This document shows, piece after piece, positions 41,442 to 49,943 of a DNA stretch of 59,626 nucleotides. A model generated the notes under the pieces. The model was not told the origin of the DNA. It searched no databases and saw only the letters and a program-made list of their open reading frames with translations. This DNA is from Methylotenera_A sp031422335. GTDB lineage: Bacteria; Pseudomonadota; Gammaproteobacteria; Burkholderiales; Methylophilaceae. The stretch is taken from contig JANOQW010000003.1 in assembly GCA_031422335.1 (NCBI GenBank), forward strand, positions 1-59,626, written 5' to 3'. The translations under genes and the position numbers were made by a program. Each line of letters starts with the position of its first letter. Positions within the stretch are counted from its first letter, which is position 1.

Positions 41442-42602
41442 ATGCGTAACTGGTTACTCCCCGAATTTATTGAAGACGTGCTGCCCACTGAGGCGGCGCG
41501 CATTGAGCAACTGCGCCGTGATTTGCTGGATTTATTTAAAGTACACGGCTATCAATATGTGATTCCACCCACCTTAGAATATCTCGAATCGCTCATTACC
41601 GGCACTGGCCATGATTTAGATTTAGCCACCTTTAAAGTGGTTGATCAACTGACTGGCCGCCTGATGGGTATACGCGCTGACATGACGCCGCAAGCCGCGC
41701 GTATAGACGCGCATATGCTGAATCAACAAGGCGTTAGTCGCCTTTGTTATGCTGGTACCGTGCTGCGCACCAAGCCAGATGGTCTTGCACGTACACGCGA
41801 ACCGTTGCAACTGGGCGCCGAGTTATTTGGCCATGCCGGCATTGAAAGCGATGTGGAAATTCAGCGCTTAATGATTAAATCGCTGCAATTACTTGGCTTA
41901 AAGCAAATACACATCGATTTTAGCCACGTTGCAATTTTTGAGAGCTTAGTTAAAGCTGGCAATATCAATGCAGATTTAGAGCAAGCGCTATACGCTGCGC
42001 TGCAAAGCAAAGATAAAGCGGCGGTGGCAAGCTTGGCAAAAGATTTAGATGCAGCAATTCAGCAAGCCCTACTAAGTTTGACAGAGTTAAATGGTGATGT
42101 TGGCATATTGGATAAAGCCCTAAAAGTATTGCCACAATTGCCAGAAATTGCGCAAGCATTGGCTAACTTAAGCGCGGTGGCCTGTAAACTTGCCGATTTA
42201 AACGTGCAGGTTTCGTTCGATTTGGGCGAGCTGCGCGGTTATCACTATCACAGTGGCATTGTGTTTGCTGCTTACGCGCGTGGTTACACAGGCCCTGTGG
42301 CCTTAGGTGGGCGCTATGATGAAGTGGGTGTTGCATTTGGTCGTGCGCGACCTGCTACTGGATTTAGCATTGATTTACGCGGCATTGTGACGGCGCTATC
42401 ACCTGCAAGTTTACCTAAAACTGTTTTAGCGCCAGAAGATAACGATATCGCATTATTGGCAAAAATTGAAGCTTTGCGCGCAGAAGGCTTGGTGGTAATT
42501 CAAGTATTACCTCACAGCCAAGTAAGCGCAGAAGAGCTGAATTGCGATACGCAACTGGTGCTGCGCGACGGCGAATGGCGCATTGAAGTGATAAAAATAT
42601 AA
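41442..42602 (+). CDS. hisZ: ATP phosphoribosyltransferase regulatory subunit HisZ
   Basis: HisZ is a catalytically inactive HisRS-like protein that activates the short-form HisG in histidine synthesis. The start MRNWLLPEFIEDVLPTEA is typical, and HisRS-like motifs appear (IRADMTPQAARIDA, GELRGYHYHSGIVFAAY, ALGGRYDEV), while the anticodon domain is absent. The length of 386 fits. No Shine-Dalgarno site precedes the ATG, and a TATAAT lies 7 bases upstream. Confidence 0.94.
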   Translation: MRNWLLPEFIEDVLPTEAARIEQLRRDLLDLFKVHGYQYVIPPTLEYLESLITGTGHDLDLATFKVVDQLTGRLMGIRADMTPQAARIDAHMLNQQGVSRLCYAGTVLRTKPDGLARTREPLQLGAELFGHAGIESDVEIQRLMIKSLQLLGLKQIHIDFSHVAIFESLVKAGNINADLEQALYAALQSKDKAAVASLAKDLDAAIQQALLSLTELNGDVGILDKALKVLPQLPEIAQALANLSAVACKLADLNVQVSFDLGELRGYHYHSGIVFAAYARGYTGPVALGGRYDEVGVAFGRARPATGFSIDLRGIVTALSPASLPKTVLAPEDNDIALLAKIEALRAEGLVVIQVLPHSQVSAEELNCDTQLVLRDGEWRIEVIKI

Positions 42603-42647
42603 ATCTAAATATAAATCAATAGAAGTTAATTTAAAAAGTAATTATTT

Positions 42648-43985
42648 ATGGCAAAAAATGTAGCAGCTAAGAATGTGGTGGTAATAGGCACGCAGTGGGG
42701 CGATGAAGGCAAAGGCAAAATTGTTGATTGGCTCACCGACCATGCGCAAGGCGTGGTGCGCTTTCAGGGTGGGCATAATGCAGGTCATACTTTAGTTGTA
42801 GGAAAAAGTGTGTACAAACTTAACCTAGTACCTTCCGGTATTGTGCGCGATAACGTGAACTGCTACATTGGCAACGGCGTGGTACTAGATGCGGCGCATT
42901 TGCTTAGCGAGATTGAAAGCTTAGAAAAAGGCCAAAATGGAATCAAAGGCTTAGAAGTCAAAAGTCGTTTAAGAGTCAGCTCGGGTTGCCCGCTTATTTT
43001 AAGCCACCACGTCGCGGTCGATGTAGCGCGTGAAGCTAAACGCAGCGCTGATAAAAAAATTGGCACTACAGGTAAAGGCATTGGTCCCACTTACGAAGAT
43101 AAAGTCGCGCGTCGTGCGTTGCGGGTTTATGATTTATTTTACCCAGAGCGCTTTGCCGAAAAATTGCGCGAAGTGATGGATTATCATAACTTTGTGCTTA
43201 CAAACTATCTTGGCGCACAAGCAGTTGATTTTAATCAACAATATGATGCCAGCATGCAACATGCAATCGCACTTAAACCACTTATTTCTGATATTTCTGC
43301 GGATTTATACGCAGCCAATGCGCGCGGTGAGAATTTATTGTTTGAAGGCGCACAAGGCACATTATTAGACATCGATCACGGTACATATCCTTATGTGACT
43401 TCCAGCAACTGCATCGCAGGCCAAGCGAGCGGCGGCACTGGCGTTGGCGCCAATATGCTGCATTATGTACTTGGTATCACCAAGGCTTACACCACACGCG
43501 TCGGCGGCGGGCCATTCCCATCTGAGTTAGATATTGACTCTGCGGGTGCGCCAGGTACGCAAATGTCGGTGAAAGGCCAAGAAATTGGCACCGTGACCAA
43601 ACGCAAACGCCGTTGTGGCTGGTTTGATGCGGCAGCGTTACGTCGCAGCGCGCGTATTAACGGCCTCACCGGCTTATGTATCACCAAACTAGATGTGCTA
43701 GATGGAATTGATGAACTGCAAATTTGTACGGGTTACGAATTGGATGGCAAAGTGGTCGATATGTTGCCAATTGGCGCGGATGACGTGGCACGCTGCAAGC
43801 CAATATATGAGCGTGTTGCAGGCTGGCATGACAATACTTTTGGCGTACAAACTTGGGATGGTTTGCCAAAAAATGCGCAGCATTATTTAAAGCGTTTAGA
43901 AGCGCTTTGCGGTGTAAAAATTGCGATTGTTTCGACGGGGCCAGAGCGTGATGAGACGATAGTTTTGGAACACCCATTTTCTTAG
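42648..43985 (+). CDS. purA: Adenylosuccinate synthetase
   Basis: PurA joins IMP and aspartate with GTP on the way to AMP. The P-loop GTQWGDEGKGKIVDWLTD (about 14-31) and the GHNAGHTLV motif are exact. The length of 445 is slightly more than usual because of a short MAKNVAAKN extension. The usual betaproteobacterial order hflX-hflK-hflC-hisZ-purA is kept. The cofactor cluster begins 9 bases after its stop, suggesting read-through into it. Confidence 0.97.
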   Translation: MAKNVAAKNVVVIGTQWGDEGKGKIVDWLTDHAQGVVRFQGGHNAGHTLVVGKSVYKLNLVPSGIVRDNVNCYIGNGVVLDAAHLLSEIESLEKGQNGIKGLEVKSRLRVSSGCPLILSHHVAVDVAREAKRSADKKIGTTGKGIGPTYEDKVARRALRVYDLFYPERFAEKLREVMDYHNFVLTNYLGAQAVDFNQQYDASMQHAIALKPLISDISADLYAANARGENLLFEGAQGTLLDIDHGTYPYVTSSNCIAGQASGGTGVGANMLHYVLGITKAYTTRVGGGPFPSELDIDSAGAPGTQMSVKGQEIGTVTKRKRRCGWFDAAALRRSARINGLTGLCITKLDVLDGIDELQICTGYELDGKVVDMLPIGADDVARCKPIYERVAGWHDNTFGVQTWDGLPKNAQHYLKRLEALCGVKIAIVSTGPERDETIVLEHPFS

Positions 43986-43994
43986 CCAAAAACA

Positions 43995-44567
43995 ATGCAA
44001 AATCAACGCCTTGCATGGGCAATCACAGGTTCTGGCCATTATCTGCGTGAGTCGTTGGCGGTTCTGCAATCCTTAGAAAATGTCGATATTTTTTTAAGCC
44101 GTGCCGCAGCGGAGATCATCAAGCAATATGGGTTTCAGGCACAATTAGACGCAACTGGCCACAAGGTTTACCAAGATAAAACCGCCAGCAGCGTGCCTGT
44201 AGAAGGCTTTTATGCAGGCAAATATCACACGCTAGTCATCGCACCCGCCACGTCAAATACCATTGCCAAAATGGCGTATGGATTTTCTGATTCTTTAGTC
44301 ACCAACCTTTACGCGCAAGCTGGCAAAACGCGGGTGCTGAGTATTATTTTTGCTTGCGATACCATCCCAGCCGCAGGTGAAAATTCAATTGATTCAGAGG
44401 CCCCACGCGATAATATGGTGCAAGTTTTTCCGAGAAAAATTGACCTGAATAATGTGCAAAAATTAGCTACATTTGAATACACACAAATTGTCGAGGATAT
44501 AAATATGCTCCAGCAGGCAATATCCATGCGGCTTGCAGAGCATGCTAATAAGATAACTGCAAAATGA
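43995..44567 (+). CDS. Flavoprotein, DmrB-like (dihydromethanopterin reductase candidate)
   Basis: A 190-residue protein of the flavoprotein (Rossmann-like, FMN-binding) family. The start LAWAITGSGHYLRESLAVL and a central VIAPATSNTIAKMAYG match archaeal-type flavoproteins, of which DmrB reduces dihydromethanopterin to tetrahydromethanopterin. The neighbouring genes are all of the H4MPT/methanofuran type, which supports that role. The C-terminal residues (NMLQQAISMRLAEHA) are encoded by a copy of the 41-nt palindromic element. The stop overlaps the next ATG by 4 bases. Confidence 0.8.
   Translation: MQNQRLAWAITGSGHYLRESLAVLQSLENVDIFLSRAAAEIIKQYGFQAQLDATGHKVYQDKTASSVPVEGFYAGKYHTLVIAPATSNTIAKMAYGFSDSLVTNLYAQAGKTRVLSIIFACDTIPAAGENSIDSEAPRDNMVQVFPRKIDLNNVQKLATFEYTQIVEDINMLQQAISMRLAEHANKITAK
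44504..44544 (+). repeat. 41-nt palindromic element, copy inside the flavoprotein gene
   Basis: The loop and right arm match almost fully (about 32 of 41 overall). It forms the 3' end of the coding sequence. Confidence 0.6.
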
Positions 44568-45973
44568 AGGCCGACAAACTACTTTTTTTAACAGGCAAGT
44601 TGGCAGAAAAAAGTCTGAATAAAGTGCTGGCTGAAGTGACTGACAACCCCAAAACACCATCGTTTAAGTATCGTGTCGAGCAAATTGGCGTATCTGTTGC
44701 TGCACTGATGACGCCGGAAATGATTACGCGCCGCTTAAAAAGTACTGGTGATGCCAATAAAATGATTTTGCCGGGACTGTGCCAAGGCGACTTGAGTCAA
44801 TTGCACCGTCAATACGGTATTCCCGTTGAGCGCGGGCCAGAGGATTTGAAGGATTTGCCACAGTATTTTGGGCAGCAAGGCATTGCGCCAGATTTGAGCC
44901 AGTATAGCTGCCAAATTTTTGCTGAGATAGTGGATGCGCCTGATTTAACTGTGGATGAAATTGTTATAAAAGCAGAAAAATTTAGAGCCCAAGGTGCCAA
45001 TGTCATCGACTTGGGCTGCTTGCCGAATAAGCCGTTTAAGCATTTAGCTGATGCAATTAAAACTTTAAAACAAGCAGGTTTGAGCGTCAGTGTTGATAGC
45101 ATGAACAGCGACGAATTGTTACTGGCGGGCAAGGCGGGCGCGAATTATTTACTCAGCCTAACCGAAGAAACGTTGTGGATTGCCGATGTAGTGGCAAGCA
45201 CGCCAATACTCATTCCTAGCCGACCTGGTCATATGGCGTCGCTGTATAAGGCAATAGAGTTTTGTCTTAAAAATAACAGGCCGTTTATTGCCGATGCAAT
45301 TTTAGACCCGATTCATTTTGGGTTGGCCGACTCGATTGTACGTTATCACAAGCTGCGCAAAAAATACCCTAATATTCAAATAATGATGGGCATTGGCAAC
45401 TTAACCGAGCTGACCGATGCTGACACTACTGGCATCAATGCACTTTTATTTGGGCTAATTAGTGAGCTGGATATCAACGCGGTATTGGCTACTTCGGTCA
45501 GTTCGCACGCGGTGAATGCGATTGCTGAGGCGGACATTGCAAGGCGTGTGATGCACGCCGCTAAGCGCGATAGTCGGCTACCACGCGGCTATTCTACTGC
45601 GCTGAACGGCCTGCATGATAGAAAGCCGTTTAGCTATAATAATCAAGAAATTAGCGAGATTGCAGCGCAAATTAAAGACCCGAGTTTTAGGATTATGGCG
45701 AATGAAACAGGCGTGCACGTGTTCAACCGCGATGGACTTTTGGTTGACGTCGACCCCTTTGCGTTTTACCCCAACTTAGGTGTTGAAAATGATGCCAGCC
45801 ACGCGTTTTATTTGGGTGTAGAGCTAGCGCGCGCGCAAATTGCGCATCAGTTAGGAAAGCGCTATGTGCAAGATGAAGCGCTGAACTGGGGCTTTGCGAC
45901 AAAAGTAAATAAAGAAGATAGAAAAAGTCATCGCGAGACAAGCTTGAAAGAAAAGAAGCTAAAAAAACAATGA
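44564..45973 (+). CDS. Dihydropteroate-synthase-like protein (DUF6513), H4MPT cluster
   Basis: A 469-residue protein with an N-terminal unknown domain (about 1-130) and a C-terminal TIM barrel related to dihydropteroate synthase (about 135-440, with GANVIDLGCLPNKP and SVSVDSMNSDELL). Such genes occur in archaea and in H4MPT-using methylotrophs. A role in joining the pterin to its aryl side chain is a reasonable inference. The last ~25 residues are very basic (KEDRKSHRETSLKEKKLKKQ). Both ends overlap their neighbours by 4 bases (ATGA). Confidence 0.85.
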   Translation: MKADKLLFLTGKLAEKSLNKVLAEVTDNPKTPSFKYRVEQIGVSVAALMTPEMITRRLKSTGDANKMILPGLCQGDLSQLHRQYGIPVERGPEDLKDLPQYFGQQGIAPDLSQYSCQIFAEIVDAPDLTVDEIVIKAEKFRAQGANVIDLGCLPNKPFKHLADAIKTLKQAGLSVSVDSMNSDELLLAGKAGANYLLSLTEETLWIADVVASTPILIPSRPGHMASLYKAIEFCLKNNRPFIADAILDPIHFGLADSIVRYHKLRKKYPNIQIMMGIGNLTELTDADTTGINALLFGLISELDINAVLATSVSSHAVNAIAEADIARRVMHAAKRDSRLPRGYSTALNGLHDRKPFSYNNQEISEIAAQIKDPSFRIMANETGVHVFNRDGLLVDVDPFAFYPNLGVENDASHAFYLGVELARAQIAHQLGKRYVQDEALNWGFATKVNKEDRKSHRETSLKEKKLKKQ

Positions 45974-46548
45974 TTTTTGAAACCATAGTGATTACCCAAG
46001 ATGCAACAGGCAAGCCACATGTGGCGCCGTTTGGTGTTAAATACGACGGTGATTTAGTTTTTATTTCTCCCTATAAACCATCGACCACGTTAGCTAATAT
46101 TTTGGCCACAAAAACCGCTACGCTGAATATCACAGACGATGTGCGTGTGTTTGCAGGGGCGCTAACTAATCACATTAATTTGACAGCTCTGCAAGCCAAT
46201 ATCCATGCGGGTTACAGGCTTACTCATGCACTCTGGCATAGTGAGCTAGCTTTAGTTGAAGTAAAAGATGATGCCGCGCGACCGCAACTCATTATGCAAA
46301 AAGTCCACACAGAAACGCATGCGCCATTTTTAGGTTTTAACCGCGCCCAAGCGGCGGTGGTCGAGTTAAGTATTTTAGTGAGCCGTTTGCATATGCTGCC
46401 GCGCGAGAAGGTTGAAGCAGAATTTGCTTATTTACAAATTGCCATCGATAAAACCGCAGGTGAGCGCGAAATTGAAGCTTGGGGTTGGTTGGCAGAAAAA
46501 ATTGAACATTTTTATGCAGGTAATTTCGATATGAGCAACAAGGCATGA
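45970..46548 (+). CDS. DUF447 family protein, H4MPT cluster
   Basis: A 192-residue protein of the DUF447 type, a flavin-reductase-like split barrel usually found with H4MPT biosynthesis genes. It opens MIFETIVITQDATGKPHVAPFGVKYDG in pieces, followed by LGFNRAQAAVVELSILVSR. Function is unproven. Residues TALQANIHAGYRL (about 72-84) are encoded by a copy of the 41-nt palindromic element. It overlaps both flanking genes by 4 bases. Confidence 0.83.
   Translation: MIFETIVITQDATGKPHVAPFGVKYDGDLVFISPYKPSTTLANILATKTATLNITDDVRVFAGALTNHINLTALQANIHAGYRLTHALWHSELALVEVKDDAARPQLIMQKVHTETHAPFLGFNRAQAAVVELSILVSRLHMLPREKVEAEFAYLQIAIDKTAGEREIEAWGWLAEKIEHFYAGNFDMSNKA
46183..46223 (+). repeat. 41-nt palindromic element, copy inside the DUF447 gene
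   Basis: It matches the consensus at about 31 of 41 positions, with positions 7-28 identical. The frame stays open and reads ALQANIH as in trhO. Confidence 0.6.
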
Positions 46549-47303
46549 CGCAATTATTAATTAGCGTAAAAAATGCGCAAGAAGCCATGCTGGCACTTGC
46601 TGCTGGCGTAGATATAATTGACCTGAAAGACCCTAATATTGGGGCGTTAGGCGCGTTAGACTTGGCTGAGACTAAAGAAATTATTGATTTAGTGAATGGT
46701 AGAATGTTTGTCAGTGCAACCCAAGTCAGTGCAACCCAAGTCAGCGCTACCATAGGTGAGCAACATTCAAATGTAAGTGAGCTAGTGGCTGACATACAAG
46801 CACGGGCAGATATTGGCGTAGATATCATTAAAATTTCCATAGCTGATTTATTTCAAGCCTCTGATTTTTATAGTGAAATAACTAAGCTCACAAAAAATGG
46901 CATCAAAATAGTGGCGGTATTTTTTGCTGATAAAGCTATCAACTTAAATTGTTTGCCAATACTAAAAAATGCGGGGTTTTATGGCGCCATGCTGGATACC
47001 AAAAATAAACAGTGCCATTTGTTGCAAGTGCAACACCAACAGGCTTTACATTTATTTACACAGCGTTGTCACCAAACTCAGTTAACATCTGGCTTAGCTG
47101 GTTCATTGCAACCACAACATATAGATTTACTTTTGGAACTAAATGCTACATACATAGGTTTTAGAGGTGGTGTGTGTGATGACTCGCAGCGAAAGTCAGC
47201 ATTAAATGGCGCCAAATTGAATGATGTGCAAAATATGTTGCGTAATGGCAACAGAAAACGCACAAAAGCGCAATTAATCTTGGGTTTAGCGTTGCATAGT
47301 TAA
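46545..47303 (+). CDS. mfnB: (5-formylfuran-3-yl)methyl phosphate synthase
   Basis: MfnB condenses two glyceraldehyde-3-phosphates into the furan of methanofuran. The TIM-barrel motif DIIDLKDPNIGALGALD with the catalytic-type Lys, and the MLDTKNKQ segment, are characteristic. The length of 252 is normal. Residues about 58-70 contain VSATQVSATQVSAT, encoded by a 15-bp tandem repeat (46710-46751). It is the last gene of the coupled cluster and supplies the one-carbon carrier used by FhcABCD. Confidence 0.9.
   Translation: MTQLLISVKNAQEAMLALAAGVDIIDLKDPNIGALGALDLAETKEIIDLVNGRMFVSATQVSATQVSATIGEQHSNVSELVADIQARADIGVDIIKISIADLFQASDFYSEITKLTKNGIKIVAVFFADKAINLNCLPILKNAGFYGAMLDTKNKQCHLLQVQHQQALHLFTQRCHQTQLTSGLAGSLQPQHIDLLLELNATYIGFRGGVCDDSQRKSALNGAKLNDVQNMLRNGNRKRTKAQLILGLALHS
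46710..46751 (+). repeat. 15-bp tandem repeat inside mfnB
   Basis: GTCAGTGCAACCCAA occurs twice in a row (46710-46724 and 46725-46739) and a third partial unit follows, adding the residues VSATQ in frame. The insertion keeps the frame. Confidence 0.8.
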
Positions 47304-47379
47304 TGTAGATTAAGTATAGTAAAGTCTAAGATTTTGTACCAAATGTTTGGTTTTGATTAATAACAAAGGAGTTTTAATA

Positions 47380-48480
47380 ATGAATAAGAATTTAGTGAGT
47401 TTAGCTGTTGCAGCAACTTTAGGCTTAACAGCCGTTACAGCATCTGCTGAAGATATGTTCCGTGGCGCTTGGTATGCAGTACCAGGCATTAGCTACATGA
47501 ACACAGACAGCGATTTAGAAGCTGACAACGGCGCTGGTGCTTTCTTAAGCATTGGTAAAGAGCTTTCACCAAGCTGGGATTTACAAGGCCGTTTAGGTTA
47601 TAACCGTGCCGATGAAGATACTGGTCTTGCTGGTGCAAGCGGTAAATATAAATCGACACAATTAGGTTTAGATGCTTTATACATGTTTAGTCGTAGTAAT
47701 TTCCGTCCGTTCTTATTGGCTGGTTTAGGCGCAACACGTAATAATGTTGATTATAAAATTCCTGGTTTTGATGTTGATGGCAAAAAAACATCATGGTTAG
47801 CAAGCTTAGGCTTAGGTGCGCAATACTTGTTTGGCGATACGTTTGGTTTGCAAGCTGATTTACGTCACCAGTTTTCACGTGGCGACGCTAAAATTACAGA
47901 ATTAGCGACTGGCGCGCGCGTTGGCGACAGTGGTAGCGTTGGTAATACTTTGTTGAACTTAGGTGGTATCTTCCGTTTTGGTGCTCCAGCACCAGTAGTA
48001 GCAGAAGTTGCTCCTGAGCCAGCACCAATCGCAGCTGCACCTGAGCCAATGCCAGAGCCAGCACCAGAGCCAGCTAAATGTGAACCAACCATGGACACTA
48101 TTACTGTAGGCGCTGAAAAACTATTTGGTTTCGACAAAGCTAACCTTAAAGATGAAGGTAAAGCTGCTTTAGACGAAGCTGCTGCAAAAATTAAAGCTAA
48201 TCCAGAAATCAAAGCAGTGATTGTGACTGGTCATACAGATCGTATTGGTTCTGATGCTTACAACCAAAAACTATCAGAGCGCCGTGCTAACCAAGTGAAA
48301 GATTATTTGACTGCACAAGGTGTTGACCCTGCATTGATTGAAGCGGTTGGTAAAGGTGAAGCAGAGCCAGTAGTTGAGTGTGCTGGTAATAAAGCCACTA
48401 AAAAGTTAGTGTCATGCTTACAACCTAATCGTCGCGTAACGATTCAGGCAGAAGGCAAAAAAGAAATGGGCTGCAACTAA
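47380..48480 (+). CDS. OmpA family outer membrane protein
   Basis: A 366-residue porin-like protein that anchors the outer membrane to peptidoglycan. The start at ATG 47380 is chosen because AAAGGAG lies 7 bases upstream and it opens a classical signal peptide (MNKNLVSLAVAATLGLTAV, cleavage after ASA). An eight-stranded barrel (about 25-200), a Pro-Glu-Ala linker (PEPAPIAAAPEPMPEPAPEP) and an OmpA C-terminal domain with GHTDRIGSDAYNQKLSERRA follow. Codon use is strongly biased as in highly expressed genes. A strong terminator follows. Confidence 0.94.
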   Translation: MNKNLVSLAVAATLGLTAVTASAEDMFRGAWYAVPGISYMNTDSDLEADNGAGAFLSIGKELSPSWDLQGRLGYNRADEDTGLAGASGKYKSTQLGLDALYMFSRSNFRPFLLAGLGATRNNVDYKIPGFDVDGKKTSWLASLGLGAQYLFGDTFGLQADLRHQFSRGDAKITELATGARVGDSGSVGNTLLNLGGIFRFGAPAPVVAEVAPEPAPIAAAPEPMPEPAPEPAKCEPTMDTITVGAEKLFGFDKANLKDEGKAALDEAAAKIKANPEIKAVIVTGHTDRIGSDAYNQKLSERRANQVKDYLTAQGVDPALIEAVGKGEAEPVVECAGNKATKKLVSCLQPNRRVTIQAEGKKEMGCN

Positions 48481-48494
48481 GTCTAAAGTAATAA

Positions 48495-48523
48495 TAAAAA
48501 ACCCCGCACTGCGGGGTTTTTTT
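48495..48523. terminator. Rho-independent terminator after the ompA-like gene
   Basis: CCCCGC (48502-48507) pairs with GCGGGG (48511-48516) around a 3-base loop, with A-rich flank and seven T. Confidence 0.92.
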
Positions 48524-48559
48524 ATTGCTTGTAACTTATAAAGCATCAGTTTAAGCCGC

Positions 48560-48565
48560 TATAAT
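48560..48565 (+). promoter_or_regulatory. -10 box TATAAT just before the mtaD start
   Basis: TATAAT ends 6 bases before the ATG at 48572. A transcript from it would begin at or near the ATG. No Shine-Dalgarno site is seen. Confidence 0.45.
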
Positions 48566-48571
48566 AAACAC

Positions 48572-49921
48572 ATGTCTCAAGCTACTATATTTGTCGATTT
48601 GATTATTTGCGCGCGCTGGCTTTGCCCAGTGGTTCCTGCTAACACGTTATTCGAAAATTATGCGGTAGTGATTCAGGCTGGAAAAATAATTGATATTTGC
48701 CCTATCAATCAAACTAAGCAATACCAAGCGACTGAAACCATACAACTTAACGAGCATGTATTAATGCCTGGCTTGATTAACCTGCACACGCATGCGGCTA
48801 TGAGCTTAATGCGTGGTTTGGCAGACGATATGCCGTTGATGCCTTGGCTTGAACAGCATATTTGGCCAGCTGAGCGCGCCGTGGTTTCGCCAAACTTTGT
48901 ACGCGATGGTACATTGCTCGCCTGTGCCGAGATGTTGAGCAGTGGCGTTACTATGTTTAACGATATGTACTTTTACCCGTTGGCTACAGCTGAAGCCGCA
49001 GTACAAATTGGCATGCGTGCAAACCTAGGCTTGGTGGTGCTTGAATTTCCAACCAACTATGCCAATGATGCCGAAGATTACATCGACAAAGGTACTGCAG
49101 CTAAAGATCTGCTACGCGATGAACCGCTGATAAGTTTTAGTTTTGCGCCGCATGCGCCTTATACGGTGGCGGATGCGACTTTTTCGCACATTAACACCTT
49201 AAGCGCGCAGTTAGATATCGGCATTCACACCCATTTGCACGAAACGCGGACCGAGATCGCGCAAAGCGAACAAACTTATGGCATGCGCCCGTTGGTGCGC
49301 TTGGCTAACTTAGGTTTGCTCAATTCCACCGTTACTTTGGCGCATTGCGTGCACTTAAATACCGCAGAAGTTAAATTACTTGCCGATCATGGCTGTAGCA
49401 TTGCGCATTGCCCAAGTTCTAATTTAAAGCTGGCTTCTGGCATTGCGCCTATTGCAGAATGTGCCAAACAGGGTATTAATATTGGCTTGGGTACCGATGG
49501 TGCGGCCAGTAATAACCGCTTAGATATGTTTGCCGAGATGCGATTAGCGGCCTTGTTGGCAAAAGGGCAAAGCGGCGATGCCACCGCAATATCCGCGCAC
49601 CAGGTGTTAGAAATGGCCACCATTAATGGTGCCAAGGCGCTTAATTTAGCTGATAAAATAGGCTCGATAGAAATTGGTAAACTTGCTGATTTAACTGCTG
49701 TCGGATTATCTGATATGAATATGCAGCCTTGTTATGATGTGGTTTCGCACTTGGTCTACGTGGCTGGGCGCGAGCAAGTAAGCCATGTTTGGGTTGCAGG
49801 CGATTTGAAGTTTCACCGACCGGAACAAGGGTGTGGCTTGTATAGTCACGTTGAGCCGCAAGAGCTGAGTGATATTGTGAACAAGTGGCAGAGCAAATTG
49901 ACAGAATTTAAGGCGAGCTAG
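48572..49921 (+). CDS. mtaD: 5-methylthioadenosine/S-adenosylhomocysteine deaminase (TrzA/MtaD family)
   Basis: A 449-residue amidohydrolase deaminating MTA, SAH or related adenosines. Metal ligands are visible: HTHAAMSLMRG (about 72-82), HLHETRTE, HCVHL and GTDGAASNNRLDMF with the metal Asp. The family includes s-triazine hydrolases, but the context next to ubiG (a SAM-dependent methyltransferase producing SAH) favours the SAH/MTA role. The start ATG lacks a Shine-Dalgarno site. Confidence 0.88.
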   Translation: MSQATIFVDLIICARWLCPVVPANTLFENYAVVIQAGKIIDICPINQTKQYQATETIQLNEHVLMPGLINLHTHAAMSLMRGLADDMPLMPWLEQHIWPAERAVVSPNFVRDGTLLACAEMLSSGVTMFNDMYFYPLATAEAAVQIGMRANLGLVVLEFPTNYANDAEDYIDKGTAAKDLLRDEPLISFSFAPHAPYTVADATFSHINTLSAQLDIGIHTHLHETRTEIAQSEQTYGMRPLVRLANLGLLNSTVTLAHCVHLNTAEVKLLADHGCSIAHCPSSNLKLASGIAPIAECAKQGINIGLGTDGAASNNRLDMFAEMRLAALLAKGQSGDATAISAHQVLEMATINGAKALNLADKIGSIEIGKLADLTAVGLSDMNMQPCYDVVSHLVYVAGREQVSHVWVAGDLKFHRPEQGCGLYSHVEPQELSDIVNKWQSKLTEFKAS

Positions 49922-49943
49922 TATGATCAATACAGGATTATAA

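Noticed and set aside
43790..43835. GCAAGCCAATATATGA in purA as an element copy
   Set aside because: The residues are the conserved RCKPIYERV segment, and the right arm does not match.
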